Origin: Arion vulgaris
Taxonomy: Eukaryota; Mollusca; Gastropoda; Stylommatophora; Arionidae
DNA length: 64,000 nt
NCBI GenBank assembly: GCA_020796225.1
Contig: CM036755.1
Span: 82,219,150 to 82,283,149, forward strand
Direction: 5' to 3'
Of the stretch, positions 12,701 through 27,700 are shown one piece after another. How positions within the stretch are numbered: position 1 is the stretch's first letter; the number at the start of each line of letters is the position of its first letter. Below the pieces are notes generated by a model. That model saw nothing but the letters and a program-made list of their open reading frames with translations, had not been told where the DNA came from and did no database searches. The position numbers and the translations under genes are program-made.

Positions 12701-15700
12701 CCATGCCTATGTTGTATCTAGCAATTTGTGGATTATATCCTTTTACTTCACCCGCGTCGTCGAAATATGTAGAATCAGACATCAAGAATTCAATTTAATT
12801 TAATTTTAAATCTAATACTGATCCGATTTTGAAACTGTTTCTTATACCGATCTAAACTTTTCAAGATAAAAGTGTGCAGAAGAAATGGTGAATTTTGGAT
12901 GTAAACTGACGCCGTCTATATCCGGACCTCACATCCAGACACTAAGAAATATTTTGTAAGATATATTAACAATATATTTATATTGATATATATAATACAA
13001 AATAGTTGTAGGTGTTGATAAATGTTTATGCACATTTCAGAGATTGAGGATACTTCTGATGATCCACCAGTTGGAGCCATAGTAGGAGCAGTACTAGGTG
13101 TTCTTGCTGCTGTTGTCATCATTTCTATTATTGTTGTGATTTTTTGGTAAGGCTGTTTATCCATAAGTATTTGTTTATTAGATCATGTTAACTTTTAGGT
13201 GGTGCATCTGGCTGAATGGATTCGAGCGGGTTCCATGCGGGAGACCCAGGTTCAATCCATGATAAGGCCAAGGAGTTTTTTTTCAGTTTGGGCATAAAGA
13301 AAAATCCTAACCTGAACAATTTTGCGGTGACTGCACTAGCCATGTTATTAAATTCTACAGGCTCATGTCCCCTCTATCTTACACCAACCTAAAAGTGGTA
13401 TTACAGACAGTAACAGCAGTTTTTTAGTTTTTTAAAATAAACCTTTAGAATCTGAGATCCTGATATACTGGTCTGAGATTTAAACATCTCCCAACCTCAT
13501 GTACCATTTTATAGTGCTGATAAGATTGTCTTTATTTGATAAATTGTGTAGAAATATGTTGTTAAACACAATGTTACTTCACATGTTACTATTTGGTTTA
13601 GCAAGGTGGCAGACATGCGCATGTAAAAATTTGATGTAGTTGAACAGTTATTTTTTAAGTGTTTTCATGATGTAAAGACATACTGCAAATTGTTGAAGTT
13701 GTCATTATAAAATGTTAACAGCCGAGCAAGCTGTTGAACTTATGCTCCGCAAGGAGCAAAGAACAGTAACATTGCAGCCTACAAGACTGGTCGTAAGAGG
13801 TGACTAAGGTAGGGGCCTAGGAAAGCTACCATAATAAATAAGAAGCATTGCAGAAATCGGATGTGCTGGCCTACTTGTAGGCGCATGACTGGTACAATGT
13901 GTAATCACTCTTAGGCTCAGATTACATACAAATTGCAAAGATTGGTTTTACAAGTGATCAATAGGGATCATTCAAAGAAGAAGTAGGATAAAATGTAGGT
14001 TTTGTGTTCATGTTCAGCAAGTTTAAGAACCATTGGTAGTTGAATATCAATAAACGTAGGCTGTAAAGTTGCTGCCTAGGGAAAATTCATTAAATATTAC
14101 TATAAAATTCTTACAAACGTTTTAACTATCTACATGCTGGTGCCGACAAGGGGAGAAAAGAATAGTAACACTGACACCTACAAAGCATGTTGTAAGAGGT
14201 AGGCCCTAGGAAGCTACCTAGTAAATAAAAGCATCGCAGAAATTGCATGTACTGTCCTACTTGTAGGCGCATAACTGGCACAACATACAATCATTCTTAG
14301 ACTCAGATCACATACAAATCACAAAGATGGTTAACAAGTGGTTGATATAGAGCATTCAAAGAAGACGAATAAGGACAATCTTCAAAAATTATATTGTTGA
14401 CCCTCGCTGATGCTACCAACTTTATACACTGCAGTTGAGATCTTCCTGTGGTAGAAAGAGATTGGAGCACACGTGGTTGTTCACCGAAGTCCAATGATGA
14501 TCCAATCAATCAATCATCCAGGAATACTTCTCAGGATCACTGTTTTAAAATATATACTGGAAACTATATACATTAAACAATGTTTTTTTCGATAGGCACG
14601 AGAAAGCAAAACCTACACAACATAATGGAAACGACATAAATACAAGCAATTTTAATTTGATCAACAATGACAGTATGAATAGCCATTCTGAGACAGAGCT
14701 AACCACAAGAGGTGAGTCTTTGTGTAGACTAACTGTTGTTGTTGAATTGAGAAAACTATTTCACAAAATATAGTCAGTGTTGTTTGTTCGTTCTTATCAA
14801 CCAAGGTAACCACTCTTTGTTATCTGTGTGGTTTGCATTGAGAATGTGCGTTTGTTGCACCTCTGTTGAACCCCTATGGCATGTAGGACAGGCACATCTG
14901 AATTTCAACAAAAGTGTATGCATATTATCCTACAGGAATGAAATTTGTACAGACAGGTAACTAATATTTTACAAACAGTGGAACCTGCATTTTAATTTCA
15001 GTTCAGTTTCAGTTTTGAATATCTTCATTGCACTTCGGACATGTCCATAGGTGCTCCGATCTCCTTCACAATATCTCCAACATCATCTAACGACTGACCG
15101 TACCAGTTTGATTTTGATTGATGAACCTACTCATATACCTTTTATGCTGTACTTTTCTTGCTACTCCAATCTTCAAACCCAGCTCCTGCAATCTAATAGT
15201 TGACGTGGATTGGTTTAAATGAAAATCTTATTTTCTGCCACACTCTATGAGAGTGTTCAAAATATCAGTTCTATCCATTGGCTGGCTCGCTGATATAGAG
15301 ACAGAGCCAGAACCTGCACTTTAACCCAACGGAACTGCAGAGCTGATATATCGGTTCAGAGTAATGTTCATGATGTCGCAAAACTGACATATCGGCTTTT
15401 GGATGTTTCTTCAGGGAAACAAATGTATCTTCACAACCCATTTACTAAAGTTAAAAAATCTTCAGAAACGGAAAGTACATATATGTAGGTACAGTACTAT
15501 CTCCATTTAACAAAGATTTGAAAGAGGGAAAGCAGTGTATTATTGTGTTCAAGTCAAGACTTTGTTTTTTAAACATTAATGATTTCGACGATGTTTACAG
15601 TGTAATCTTGAGTACAGTTAGATCAAATTTTAACTTGTGATAGTAATGAAGAAGATTTAATTGATGGTAATAATGACATTTGATTGTTTATGAAATGCAG

Positions 15701-18700
15701 TATCGATAGTTGTAAGTCTAATGTAATAATTGCATCTAAAGAATGGGTGTTCCACATTCCATTTATTGACGTGTCCGCACTAAAAGTGAATATTATAAAA
15801 ACAACTTAGATAAAGTTAGATAAAGCTTATAGAATATGTTCGTTCATGGATTATCTTCATTTAACTGCTACTTATGGAAACATCTATGAATACTAAGATG
15901 TAATACAAACCCGAGAGTAAAAATATTTGTTATGATTTTTTTTTTTTAAATAGTCATGCTACAATAATCTAATTTTCTCAAACGTATATCACCTGATGTA
16001 AAATATTATTATATTAATGTATTTCACATCCAATTAGCATCTATTATATATAAAATAAAATATGGAACTGCAAGTTATATAGTATTAAAACTAAATTACG
16101 AATTTTCAATTCAAATGTTGTATCAATCCTAACATATGCCAGCAAGAGTTGGAAAATGACTAAAGATATAGAAAGCAAGTTGAATGCATTTGAAAATAGA
16201 TGTCTGCAAAAATAATGAATATAAAATGGAACGAATTCAGGAGAAGTAATGAAATCAGAGACATGTCTGGTCAACCACTAGTGACAACTGTTATAAGAAA
16301 GAGAAGATGGAGATATGTTGGGCACACCTTGAGGAGAAATGATCAACGAATATCAAAGCAGGCATTGAAGTTGGATGCAAAGGGTTCAAGAAAGAGAGGT
16401 CGACCTAAGGAGACCCTGAAGCAAACTTTGCTGAGAGAGGCAGGAAATATCGGTCTCAGTTCCATGGAGGAGATTGAGCGAGATGCCCAGGATAGAGCGG
16501 TATGGAGAAATTGCTTGCAGGCCCTATGTAACTTATAACGGTACGAGAGGAATTATTATTATTATATATAAAATATGTCATACTTTAGAGAAACAGTACT
16601 AGATTTATAAAGGTTTAAACTAATTGACATTGAATGTTAAATTTGGATCGCAAAATAAATGCGTCCAGAGGTCAAAATAATACAGAGCGAAAGGGTTAAA
16701 TACCACAACTGTTGTTATATTCCAGTTATACCCCAGTTTTATACTCTGTAGTTTGAAACCTCCATGGATGACATCCACTCATACTGCAACCTGGGTATAT
16801 ATTAATATACTCAATTTTGGTACAAGAAAAGAACTAAAAAGACAAGGCTAAACACATCACCCGCCCCTGTGGTCGCGGGCCATCAAAGAATAGTACCAAT
16901 GCAACCTTTAAGGCATGTCGTAAAAGGCAACTAAGGTAGGAACCTAGAGAAGCTACCCTAGTAAAAAAAAAAGTGTTTAAGAAATTGGATGTTTTGTCCT
17001 GCCTGTAGGCGCATAACTAACACAATGTACAACAAGAAGAACAAATCACCCATCCTATGCCAATGGCCGTTAAAAAATATAGTCCTAACACCGTGGTTCT
17101 CAATATACTTTAGGGTATGAAAACGGTAAGTTGGATGGATTAGCATAATGCTTAAGAGATTGACTATCAACTTGGATACAAGAATTTTGTAGGTTCAATC
17201 CCACACGTGATGCACCACATGTGAGAAAAGAAATTGGCCCTTCTACCTCACTAGGGTCTAAAAATGTGAAGTGAGAGGCACTTCATACGCTAAGGTCTGA
17301 AAAGTCTTCATGAAATTATATATATATTATTTTATTATATGACTAGTGTTAGTTACTTTTATTTTCTTTCTATCTTATGAACTCAATCAATAAGCTAACC
17401 TTTCAATTCTTTCTTCTTGTCTCTCAGAGAAAAACCACAAAAACAAAGAATCAAAATCCAAAGAAAAAGGTAATGTTGAAGCAAGCGATGATGGTGCTGG
17501 CGCTTACTACAATGTTCTCTCCGAAGTAAGTCCTACAACCATACAGCTGAAGGATCTGGACATGTTCTTGTCAACACATAACAAAACTTTCTATCAAGAA
17601 CAATTTAGTGTAAGCATTATATGTTGACAGTTTCAATTTCAGTATATTTTCAATGCACTACGAACATGTCCATAGATGCTTCAATGTCCATCGCAATATC
17701 TTCAACAATGTCCAGCGACTGACCGTACCATTTTGATGTTGATTGATGAACCTAATCATATACCTGTTGTGCTGTTTTTTTTCTGACCAATCCAAACTCT
17801 TGCAATCTAGTAATTGATGTGGATTAGTTTAAATTAAAATCCTCTGTACGGCCACACTCTATGAGGGCTTTCAAAATGTCAGCTTTATCCATTTGCAGAC
17901 TCCCCTCCTTCCTCCCCAATATGGTGACAGTGCCAGCTAGCCTGTCTGCTCTCTCATTGCCAACAACACCCATGTGCCCCAAAACAAAGATTAGTGTAAT
18001 TCTCCAAATTGTTGACAGTTGTAGTGATTTAGTCCATTTCAAACATAGTTATTTTTTGTGATTTTGCTTTGCTCATTGTTCATGTTTGGTTCTTGTAACA
18101 CAAAATAGGCATGAAAATGCTGTTGATCATCTGTTGTTTAACTGTCAGGGATTCAACACTGTTAAAAAAAAAAAGCAGGTACAAAAACAGACAGGGACAA
18201 ATCTAAACTGCTCATGTAGATCCAGATGCCATAGTAAAGGCTTAAGATTGAATAGAGAGGACATTTTTTGTTTCTGCCCTGTGTGCCTTCTGGCACAACG
18301 AGGACTGGCAATGCCAGATTAGCCCTATAGCAGAAAAAGCAAATGCTACGAGCCCCACGTTTCTTGAGACCCCAAACCTAGAGCAGAAAATGGTTTAGCT
18401 TGTAAAATTTTGGTTTAATTATTTTTTAAGGGTCTACATTTTCAGATGTTGAGGCTAAAGCCAAAATCCTGACTTACTGTGAAGAACATCAGCAACAAAC
18501 TTCAAGATGCCGCAAGCGAAATGCTAAGTACAATGATTTCAGCTGCTCTACTACGCTCGATGAAGTTGTAGAAAATCAAAAACCCAAACAAAAATTTGAA
18601 AGTCAGGTGTTTATTGTCATAATTGATAATGTACTCTCTATCTTAGCTAAACGCACGGAAGCGTACCATAGAGTGACTGGTGTATTTAGAATACTTCGGC

Positions 18701-21700
18701 AGTAAAAATCTCTAACAGTAGAAGAGATCTTGAAAATAACTCCAAATATTGTCATTGCTTACCAAGAGGATTTGGAAGAAAATCTAGGCGATGGTCTTGT
18801 TTGCTGAACTTCTTAAAACTAATGTAGCTGCTGCTATTGACAACGAAAAGCATGAGGCTCCTGAACTGCAATTTTATCAACTTATAATAGAAAATTCATT
18901 AGAGTTGTGTTTCCCAAATGTAGAAATAGTCTTACGAATTTACTTGTCTTTAATGATTACTAACTGCAGCAGAGAACGTTCTTTTTTGACATTAAAGCAT
19001 ATAAAAAGTGAGTTAACTCTTTCCACGCAGTTATTTCCTCAATTTTTAAACAGTTAATTCCAGGGAGATAAAAAAACAATGTTAAAAAAAAAAATCGTAA
19101 CTACTCGTCAATAAATAAACATATATATATTATTATATACTTAATTGAAGAAAACTGGACAACCTAATAGAATAACAAGGTTAAAAAGGAGTAAAACAGT
19201 AGAAGTAAAAACTAGAAAGACTTCTGATAAGGAAAGCAACTCCATGGCACAGTGTGCGGCTAATGACGTTAAACGGACTTCCGCCATGGCGCAGTGTGCG
19301 GCGAAAAGTGTGGAAAGAGTTAACGAACATGATGGGACAAGATCGTCTAAATAACCTTACCTTAATGACATTGAATATAATTTATTTAGAGAAATTGATT
19401 TGTTTAGTGTTATCCTAAATTTGCTCACATTAAATCGAGAAAAGTTTGTTTGTAAAAGTTGTGTAACATTTATAACAGCACTGGGCCTCTTGGTAACATT
19501 TGTTACAGGCCCTGCACTGGCTTAATCCAACACTGAGGACGGGTGATGAAAATATCTCACATTTATAAATCAAAATATAATATTTTAAAAACTGAAATAC
19601 TCTTTATACTTAAAAACAAAGTAATATAGTTTTACAAAGTACAAAAACAATATACAGCGATGTTTCGACCAAAAGGCATTTATCAAACAAAGGATACACC
19701 AGAAACAAAGAAAATCAGACTTCTTATACGGCAGGAATAACATATACAATATGTCAATAAATCCCTAATCAGCTGAAAATGGATTTTATAATGGCCATAT
19801 AAAAAGTCTAAATTTCTTCGCTTCCGGTTTATCCCTTGCTTGATAAAGGCCTTTTCGTCAAAATATCGATGTATAATATTTTTGTACTTTGTATAAACTA
19901 GAGTACTTTGTTTTTGCATGTTTCATTATTGCCACATAGGTTTACTGCAGTCTTCCTTTATATTGATAATGATACTCTTTATATCTATTAATATTGTAGC
20001 TAATTCCCATAAATAATGATGCCACAACAAAGGTAGCAGAGAAGCCAGAAAACAAGATGAAGAACAGATACAAGAATATTAGTGCATGTAAGAAATAAAT
20101 CTCTTCTTCTTCTTTGTTATCTGTTAATATAACTGAATTCATTGCACTCCAGTCTGACCAGTAGGTGCACACTACATCGCAGCAAAAGATAAAGTGTGTG
20201 CTACATATGGCTCCTGTTTGTAACTGGTTATGACCCTTTGTAGATGTGTTCTTTAGTGTGTTTTTGTATCTGTGCTGCCCATGTGTTGCCAGGGTTCGAA
20301 AGGGGAGCAAAGAATAGTACTACTGCAACCTACAAGACCTATCATAAGAGGCGACTGAGGTAGGGGTCTAGGGAAGCTACCATAGTAAATAATAAGCGTC
20401 GCAGAAATCAGATGTGTTGGCCTATTTGTAGGTGCATAACTGGTACAATGTACAATCACTCTTAGGTTCAGATCCCATACAAATCACAAAGATTGGTTTA
20501 ACTAGTTATCGATATGGACAGTTCAAGAAGAAGAAAAGTGTCTGCTCTTTAGTGTGCGCTTTGCATCTGTGCTTTCTAATGTGACTTTCTCAGCCATGCT
20601 CTCTAGAATGACATGATGTATTTGTAAGTTTCCATTCACAAAGAGTGACTTGTGTGAAGGCTGTAGATTTGAAGAATGCGTACAGCAGATTCTCTTGGAT
20701 ATTTTTATTCTTCTTTTCTGAAACTTCAAATGAGTCCCTTTTTCATTACTTGGATTTCTTCAGCCTTATATCAGGGAGAGGGAACATGCTTAAGTGTGGT
20801 AGTTAGGTACCTCAACCATCAACAATAAGCCCTGGTCTTCCACAGGGTTTACCGTTGTCTCAAGTGATGGTCAATGTATCATCATCAAATAGTTAGTCCT
20901 CAGCAGAACTTTTGCCATCCAAACAGTCCTTTGGAATTTCTCCCTCTTATAGGCCAGGTCCTCTGCCTCTCAATGCCTGAAGAAAAATAAAGAAGAAGAA
21001 TTCAATGTTATTTGTACACAATGCTTTGAAGAATACAAGAGACGATTTTAGACAAAATCCAGTTTTTATTTCTCAGTATTATGATATGTGAAGTAGAGTT
21101 TTGGTGCCTAACATATGAGAGTTATCGTACATTTTGATAGGTCACTTCTTCTTCTTTGAACGCTTCACATCAACCACTTGTTAAACCACTCTATGTAATT
21201 TGTATGTGATCTGAGCCTAAGAGCAATTTATGTTGTGCTAATTATTTGCCTACAAGTAGGCCAGTACATCTGATTTCTGCTATGCTTTTTATTTACTAGG
21301 GTAGTTTCCCTAGAAACCTACCTCAGTTGTCTCATAGACATGTTTTGTAGGCCGCAGTGTTACTATTCTTTGCTCCCCTTGCGAGCCCCGACAACACACG
21401 GGTCGGAGAGATCATTAAATTCTATTATTAAAAAACAGTGGAAATGGGATTTTATTGTGCATATCTTCTTCTTCTTTTCTCATCACACTGTTACCGGGTT
21501 GTTGCCCAGTGTTATAGATTTTGCAGATGACATCGCACTCCTATCTCATACACATAGAGATATCCAGGAAAAGACCTGCCGCCTTAACCAATATAGTGAG
21601 ATGGTTGGGCTGAAAATAAATCAGAAGAAAACTGAAGTAATGACTCTGAACATAGCAACCCCAGCACCAGTCAAACTAGAAGGTAAAACCCTCCTAGATA

Positions 21701-24700
21701 CAACCGCTTTCACATACCTTGAAGTGTTATTAGCAATGAAGGAGGCGCTGGATCTGACATTAAAAACAGACTGAGTAAGGCACGAAGTGCATTCATGACC
21801 CTTCAGTCTGCCTGGAAATCTGCCCAATACAGCAGCAGAACCAAGACTAGTATTTATAACAGCTGTGTGCTGTCAACATTGCTGTATGGATTGAAATGCT
21901 GGAGAATGACAGAACAGGATATGTCCAGACTCTCCACCTTTCATACAACTTGTCTGCGAAAAATCTTACGTGTGTACTGGCCGACTACTATCTCGAACCA
22001 AGAGTTTCTTGCACGATGCCAACAAGAGAATATGGGCACTTTCATCCGAAGACGACGCTGGAAATGGATTGGACATGTGATGCGCATGGAGACTGGCTCC
22101 GACACGAAAATTGCACTGAGATGGACTCCAGAGGGTAGGCAAAAGCGTGGAAGACCCAAGACGACCTGGAGGAGAGCGATAGAGCAAGAACTGAAGGAAA
22201 TGAATCATAGCTGGAACACAATACAGAGGAAGGCCATGAACAGGGAAGAATGGTGTACGTTTGTTGCTGCCCTAAACGCCAAGGGTGTAACAGGCTAAAG
22301 AGAGGGAGAGAGAGACCAGTGTTATGGTTTTCTGTTTTTGTCTTGTGCTGCTCTAGTGGCTTGGATGATAGTTATTTTGACAGGATTCTGCTATGCCATC
22401 TAACCATTTTTATTTTTTTTCTTCCTCTCCCCTTCTTTCCTGATGATCTGTTGTAGAAGACACTGTTTACAGGGAGTGTGTGCATTCTTTTTAAGTGACT
22501 GAACCACTGCATTCTTTGTTTCTCAATGTAATTCAATCAAGGTTCTGTCCCAACTTTCTTTCCTTTGATGATATTGTTGATTCTATCTTTTCTGGTGTTG
22601 TTGGTAATTTTTTGTAGGAATCATATTTCACGTGTAGTTACTTCTTGCGACTGAGTTTTGCTCATTGTCCATGTTTGGCCCTGGTAACACAAAGTAGGCT
22701 TGAAAATGCTGTTGATCATCTGTTTTTGCATATGTAAAGAATTAACGTATAAAATATTGACTCCAAAAATGTAACCATTTTTATTTACTTGAATACAGAT
22801 GACCACTCTCGTGTAAACTTGATGACCAGTGACAACCACAAACAAAATGATTACATAAATGCTTCACATATCCAGGTAAGATGGGACACTGTGTTTGTTA
22901 TATGTGTATTGAATGAACTTCTTCTTCGTCTTCAAATGCTCCATATCAACCTCTTGTAAACCACTCCTTGTGATTTGTATGTGATCTGAGCCTAAGAGTG
23001 ATTGTATGTTGTGCCAGTTATGAGCCTACAAGTAGGCCAGCACATATGATTTCTGCTACGCTTTTTATTTACTAGGGTAGTTTCTCTAGGCCATACATCA
23101 TTCACCTCTTACGATATGCCTTGTAGGTTGCAGTGTTACTATTCCTTGCTTCCCTAGCAAGCCTTGGGGCCACATGGAAGGTATTGAATGAACTATATTT
23201 GTGATTTGTCCAACATAAAAACCAACTATGAGATTAACAGTCTTATTGGTTAATAGACGTCCATCGCAAGCAATGATGACAACATCCTCAGACATGTGCT
23301 GCTGTACATTTCTAGTGTGTGCAGAGGTGTTTGTAGAGTCCAATTCTAGAACACAATCCCTACCACAGGTGGGGCATACATGATCAAGGTTAGACATGTT
23401 GGTGTTGTGTGTTCTGTCTTTCCGCGCAGCTAGTTTTCTCTGTGCCACAACGGTGTGACAATTCTCAGCTATACGAGTTCCTCTGGTGTTGTTACAGCGC
23501 CACATTTGTTGATCTTGTGCAAGAGATTCCCAGTACAGGGTGTCTATATCAAAGCATTTCAGAGACACTTTAAGAGTGTCTTTAAAGCATTATTTCTGTC
23601 CACCAGCAGAACTTCTGCCCCCTTCAAGCTCGCAACTGTTTTGGGATACATTTATCAGGCATCCTAGCAACGTGACCGACTCATTTCACTTGTGCCTTCT
23701 ACAACATGGTATTGACGCTTGGGATTTTTTCTTTTATGAGGACTTCGGTATCTGGAATTTTACTGCCAGTTTATTTTAGCAGTCTGCGTAGACAGCTTGT
23801 GTGGTAGGGGTTTAGATTTCTTGCGTGTGTGCTGTACTCGAATTATTGGTTATTGATTACTGAACCGATGTCATTGCATTCCGGGCAGACCCATAGGTGC
23901 TCACTATTGTGTGCCCCTGTTAGGACATGCTCATCTGAATATCAGCCAAAGTGTATGCATATTATTCAACAAGACACACTTTTGTACAGATGGGTAACTA
24001 AGATTTTACAAACATAACAACCCCACTTTAAAGTATCACATCTGGAGTTATACTGTAGCATAGTATCTGATTGTATTAGTCATATGAAGGTTGTCAGAGC
24101 TGACTCATGCTAATAAATATTAGCAATTCTTCTTTATCCTCAAACGCTCCATTTCGACCACTTGTTAACCACTCTTTGTGATTTGTATGTGATCTGATCC
24201 TAAGATTGTACATTGTGCCATTTATGCGCCTACAAGTAGACCAGAACATCCAATTTCTACAACGCTTTTTATTTCTTTCCTATGATAGCTTCCCTAGGCC
24301 CCTACCTCAGTTGCCTCTTACAGTTGCCTATTGGTTACAATGTTACTATTCTTTGCTCCCCCTGTGAGCCCCGACAACATAGGGGCAATATTACCAATAG
24401 GATGCAGAGTTTCAGATTGATATTCCGTTCAGAATTGAAAGAAATAAGAGAACGATGATATAAAATATTTTCTGATCATTATTTTTTAAATTATTTTTTC
24501 CAGGGCTACAATGGACAAGAGAGTTTTATTGCATCACAGGGTAAGTGTCAAATTCAATATGTGCAACACTAACTAAACATGTCTATTTTGTTGCCGTATT
24601 ACTTATATATTTTTCTTCTTTTGTCATCACACTGCTGCCAGGTTGTTGTCTAGTGTTGTGGTTTTCTGTTTTTGTCTTGCGTCGCTCTAGTACCTTGGAT

Positions 24701-27700
24701 AATATGTCATTTATCCATCTTGTTGGTGATCTTCTTCTCGCTTTTTTTCCTGATGTTCTGTCATCCTCAACATTAAATATGAGGACCTTTTGGATGCTAC
24801 AGAGTTTGTGTACTGTCACTGAAATCTTCTTGCGTAAGAAAAAAACTAAAACACATAGGTTATTTACCAAAGTGCAATGATGATAGTACTATCAAACAAT
24901 CAAATCACAAACATTTGGAAAAAATCTGATTTCTACTTATTCTAATTTATTATTATTTTGTGAAATTCCTATTCTCATATTCTCAACACATTTTACTTGT
25001 AGTTGCCTTCAGGAAACCATCTTCATCTTCTTTATTTTTGTCCCTGTTAAGTAATAAATTAAAAGAACCTTTTTTTACACCATGAGGTATACATATGCTA
25101 TTGGGGAATACAGTGTTAGACCTGTGTTATTTAATGACCTTCACAATGATATGGGTCAACATCAGGTGGCTAACTTTAGTTCCCATTGCTCTTCTGTTAC
25201 ATAATAGAGACTGCGTGAACATAATAACTGTTATGGTCAAAACGAATTCCATTTGCACTGTTGAATTAGCTTATCAATATAAGAAAGAGGCGGTCATCAT
25301 TTTTCGGGCATCTGATGAGGAGGAGGTTTAGAACACATCGTGACAACCGGTAAAATTGAGGGTAGACGAGACAGAGGAAGACAGAGAGAGAAAATTTTGG
25401 ATAGCCTGACTTGATGGCACGGTAGAGCATCAACATATGAGTTGATAGCAAACACCAACGACAGAGATTTGTGGAGATCCATGATCGCCTATGCCAGCCG
25501 GCACGGCACCTGATGATGATGGCTGTTGAATTGAACCCAGACCTGCCTGGACTCACAATGGGAGCAAATAATAGTAACACTTTGACCTACAAGGCATGTT
25601 GTAAGAGGCAACTGAGGTAGGGGCATAGGGAAGCTACTCTTGTAAATAAAAGGCATCGAAGAAATCAGATATGCTGGCCTACTTGTAGGCGCTTATGGCG
25701 TAGCGTACAATCACTCTTAGACTCAGATCACATACAACTGACAAAGTGGTTTAACAAATATGGAGCGTTGGAAGATGAATCCAGCCATACACCTAAGAAT
25801 TGAATGCACTAAGTACTATGTTGTTGCGGATCTTATTTTTTGTGCATGTTTTGAAATATATTTTGTTGTTATGTCAGGTCCAGTGAAACATACTGTTGAA
25901 GATTTTGTACGGATGGTATGGGAACAGAACACAGACGAGATTGTCATGCTGACTAATCTAATAGAGAAAGGAAAGGTAAGCTATTTGTTATATGTAAAGG
26001 GGAAAACTCCCATGTGTTTTCTGTTAACTTGACGTTAACTTACCTAGGGTTTCTGTGGCATAGAGGTTAAATACTCACCTCTCATTCCAAATGCACTCGG
26101 CTTGCTCCCTCCTGGAACATATGGGAAATTTTGTCACAGATCCCTGGTCTCAGTGTAGGTAAGAACAAGTCCCTAGTCCTATCAAAGATGGATGATAAAA
26201 TGTAGGTCCTGTGTTCATGTTGAGCCCTTAAAATAACAGCAGTTCAAAATTGAGAAGAGCTGCCTGGAAAGCTGCTGCATGTGCAAAAATTCATTAGAAA
26301 GATTTAAAAAATAAAAATTATACAAAATATTTTTGCGCTATCTTCTAAATTACATTGGGAACTCTCACCAGTGCTACATACTTTGTGCACTGCTGCTGAG
26401 ATCTTCCTGTGTAAGAAAGAGAGAGGAGCACACATAGTTAATCACCAAAGTGCAATGTTGAATGCTCTATCAATCAATCACTCGTGTTTTCTATATCATC
26501 GTCTCTGACAGTTTGCATCCCAAGCGAATGGTGTACGATCTATTGTATCCTTTTACGTTCATCTCTGTCTTTCTTTTCTGTCTGGAGAACAAAGTTATGC
26601 AAGAAAGCCTCACCCCTCTCTTTGTCTCTCTTCAAAATTACTCCACTGTCCATAGTCAGATTAGGCATTGAATAAGGTCTCTCACCTCCATTCATGCTGC
26701 GGTTGCAATCTCCAGAATTTTACGAGTGATGGCTCGTTTCCAATTTCAACACAGTTCTGAGGTAATGGAAAATAAACTCACTGTCTCCTCTAAATGCATC
26801 GGAAAAGATGACGGGTGGATAGTTATGGGGGGCTGCGTTTCTCACTTTTTGGGTGCAATTTCTTCAGATACCCTATGATTGTTGCAAGAGCTACGGAGTT
26901 TGTGCATTGTGCAATACTCTCAGCAAGCTGTGTGCCATTACTGTGGAGAGGGACCAAGCTATATTGGGACACCCAGTGCAATGATGTCAATCCTTGGTCT
27001 TTAAACCCTTAGACACTGTTTTAAAAAATCTACAAAAACAGAGACAGTAAACACACAAACTGCTCATGAAGATCTAGATGCTATAGCATTAGGGAGGATA
27101 ACAACTCTCAGTTTGAGTTTGGAATGTCTTCATTGCACTCCAGACATGTCCATAGGGTTCCGATCTCCTTCTCAATATCTCTAACAGCATCCAGCGACTA
27201 ATCTTACCAGTTAGTACAGTACTCTGATGCTGACTGATGAGCCTACTCGTATACCTGACTTGACTACCACAGAATCACTGGAGTAACCCCAACCAAAAAA
27301 TTCCCAGTCCTTACTGTAGGTTGAAGCCACATCAACACGACTGATAAAGTGGTGTCCTAACCACTCTGCCACATTCTCCTCTTGAAAACCATAATAATGT
27401 TCTATATAAGTCATGAATGCTGATGTTGTTAGTGATATAGCTTTTTAAATACATCTTTATGGGAATGCAAGAGAGAAATACATCTTTATTGTTTATTCCA
27501 GTGAAAATGATATATAATAGTGATGTTCGCAATGTTTCCTAATTTACAGGAGAAATGTGAAAGATACTGGCCAGAAGATGGTGAGATGAAAGTTGGTCAG
27601 ATCACAGTGCAGCTGACAACTACACAAGTATTTGCAGACTACACCATCAGAAGGTTGAAGCTAAGAAAGGTACATATTAATTTATCAATTGTTAGCCACG

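Noticed and set aside
19595..19965. A working hammerhead ribozyme
   Set aside because: The conserved CUGAUGA box is not intact in any copy I read, so only a resemblance can be claimed.
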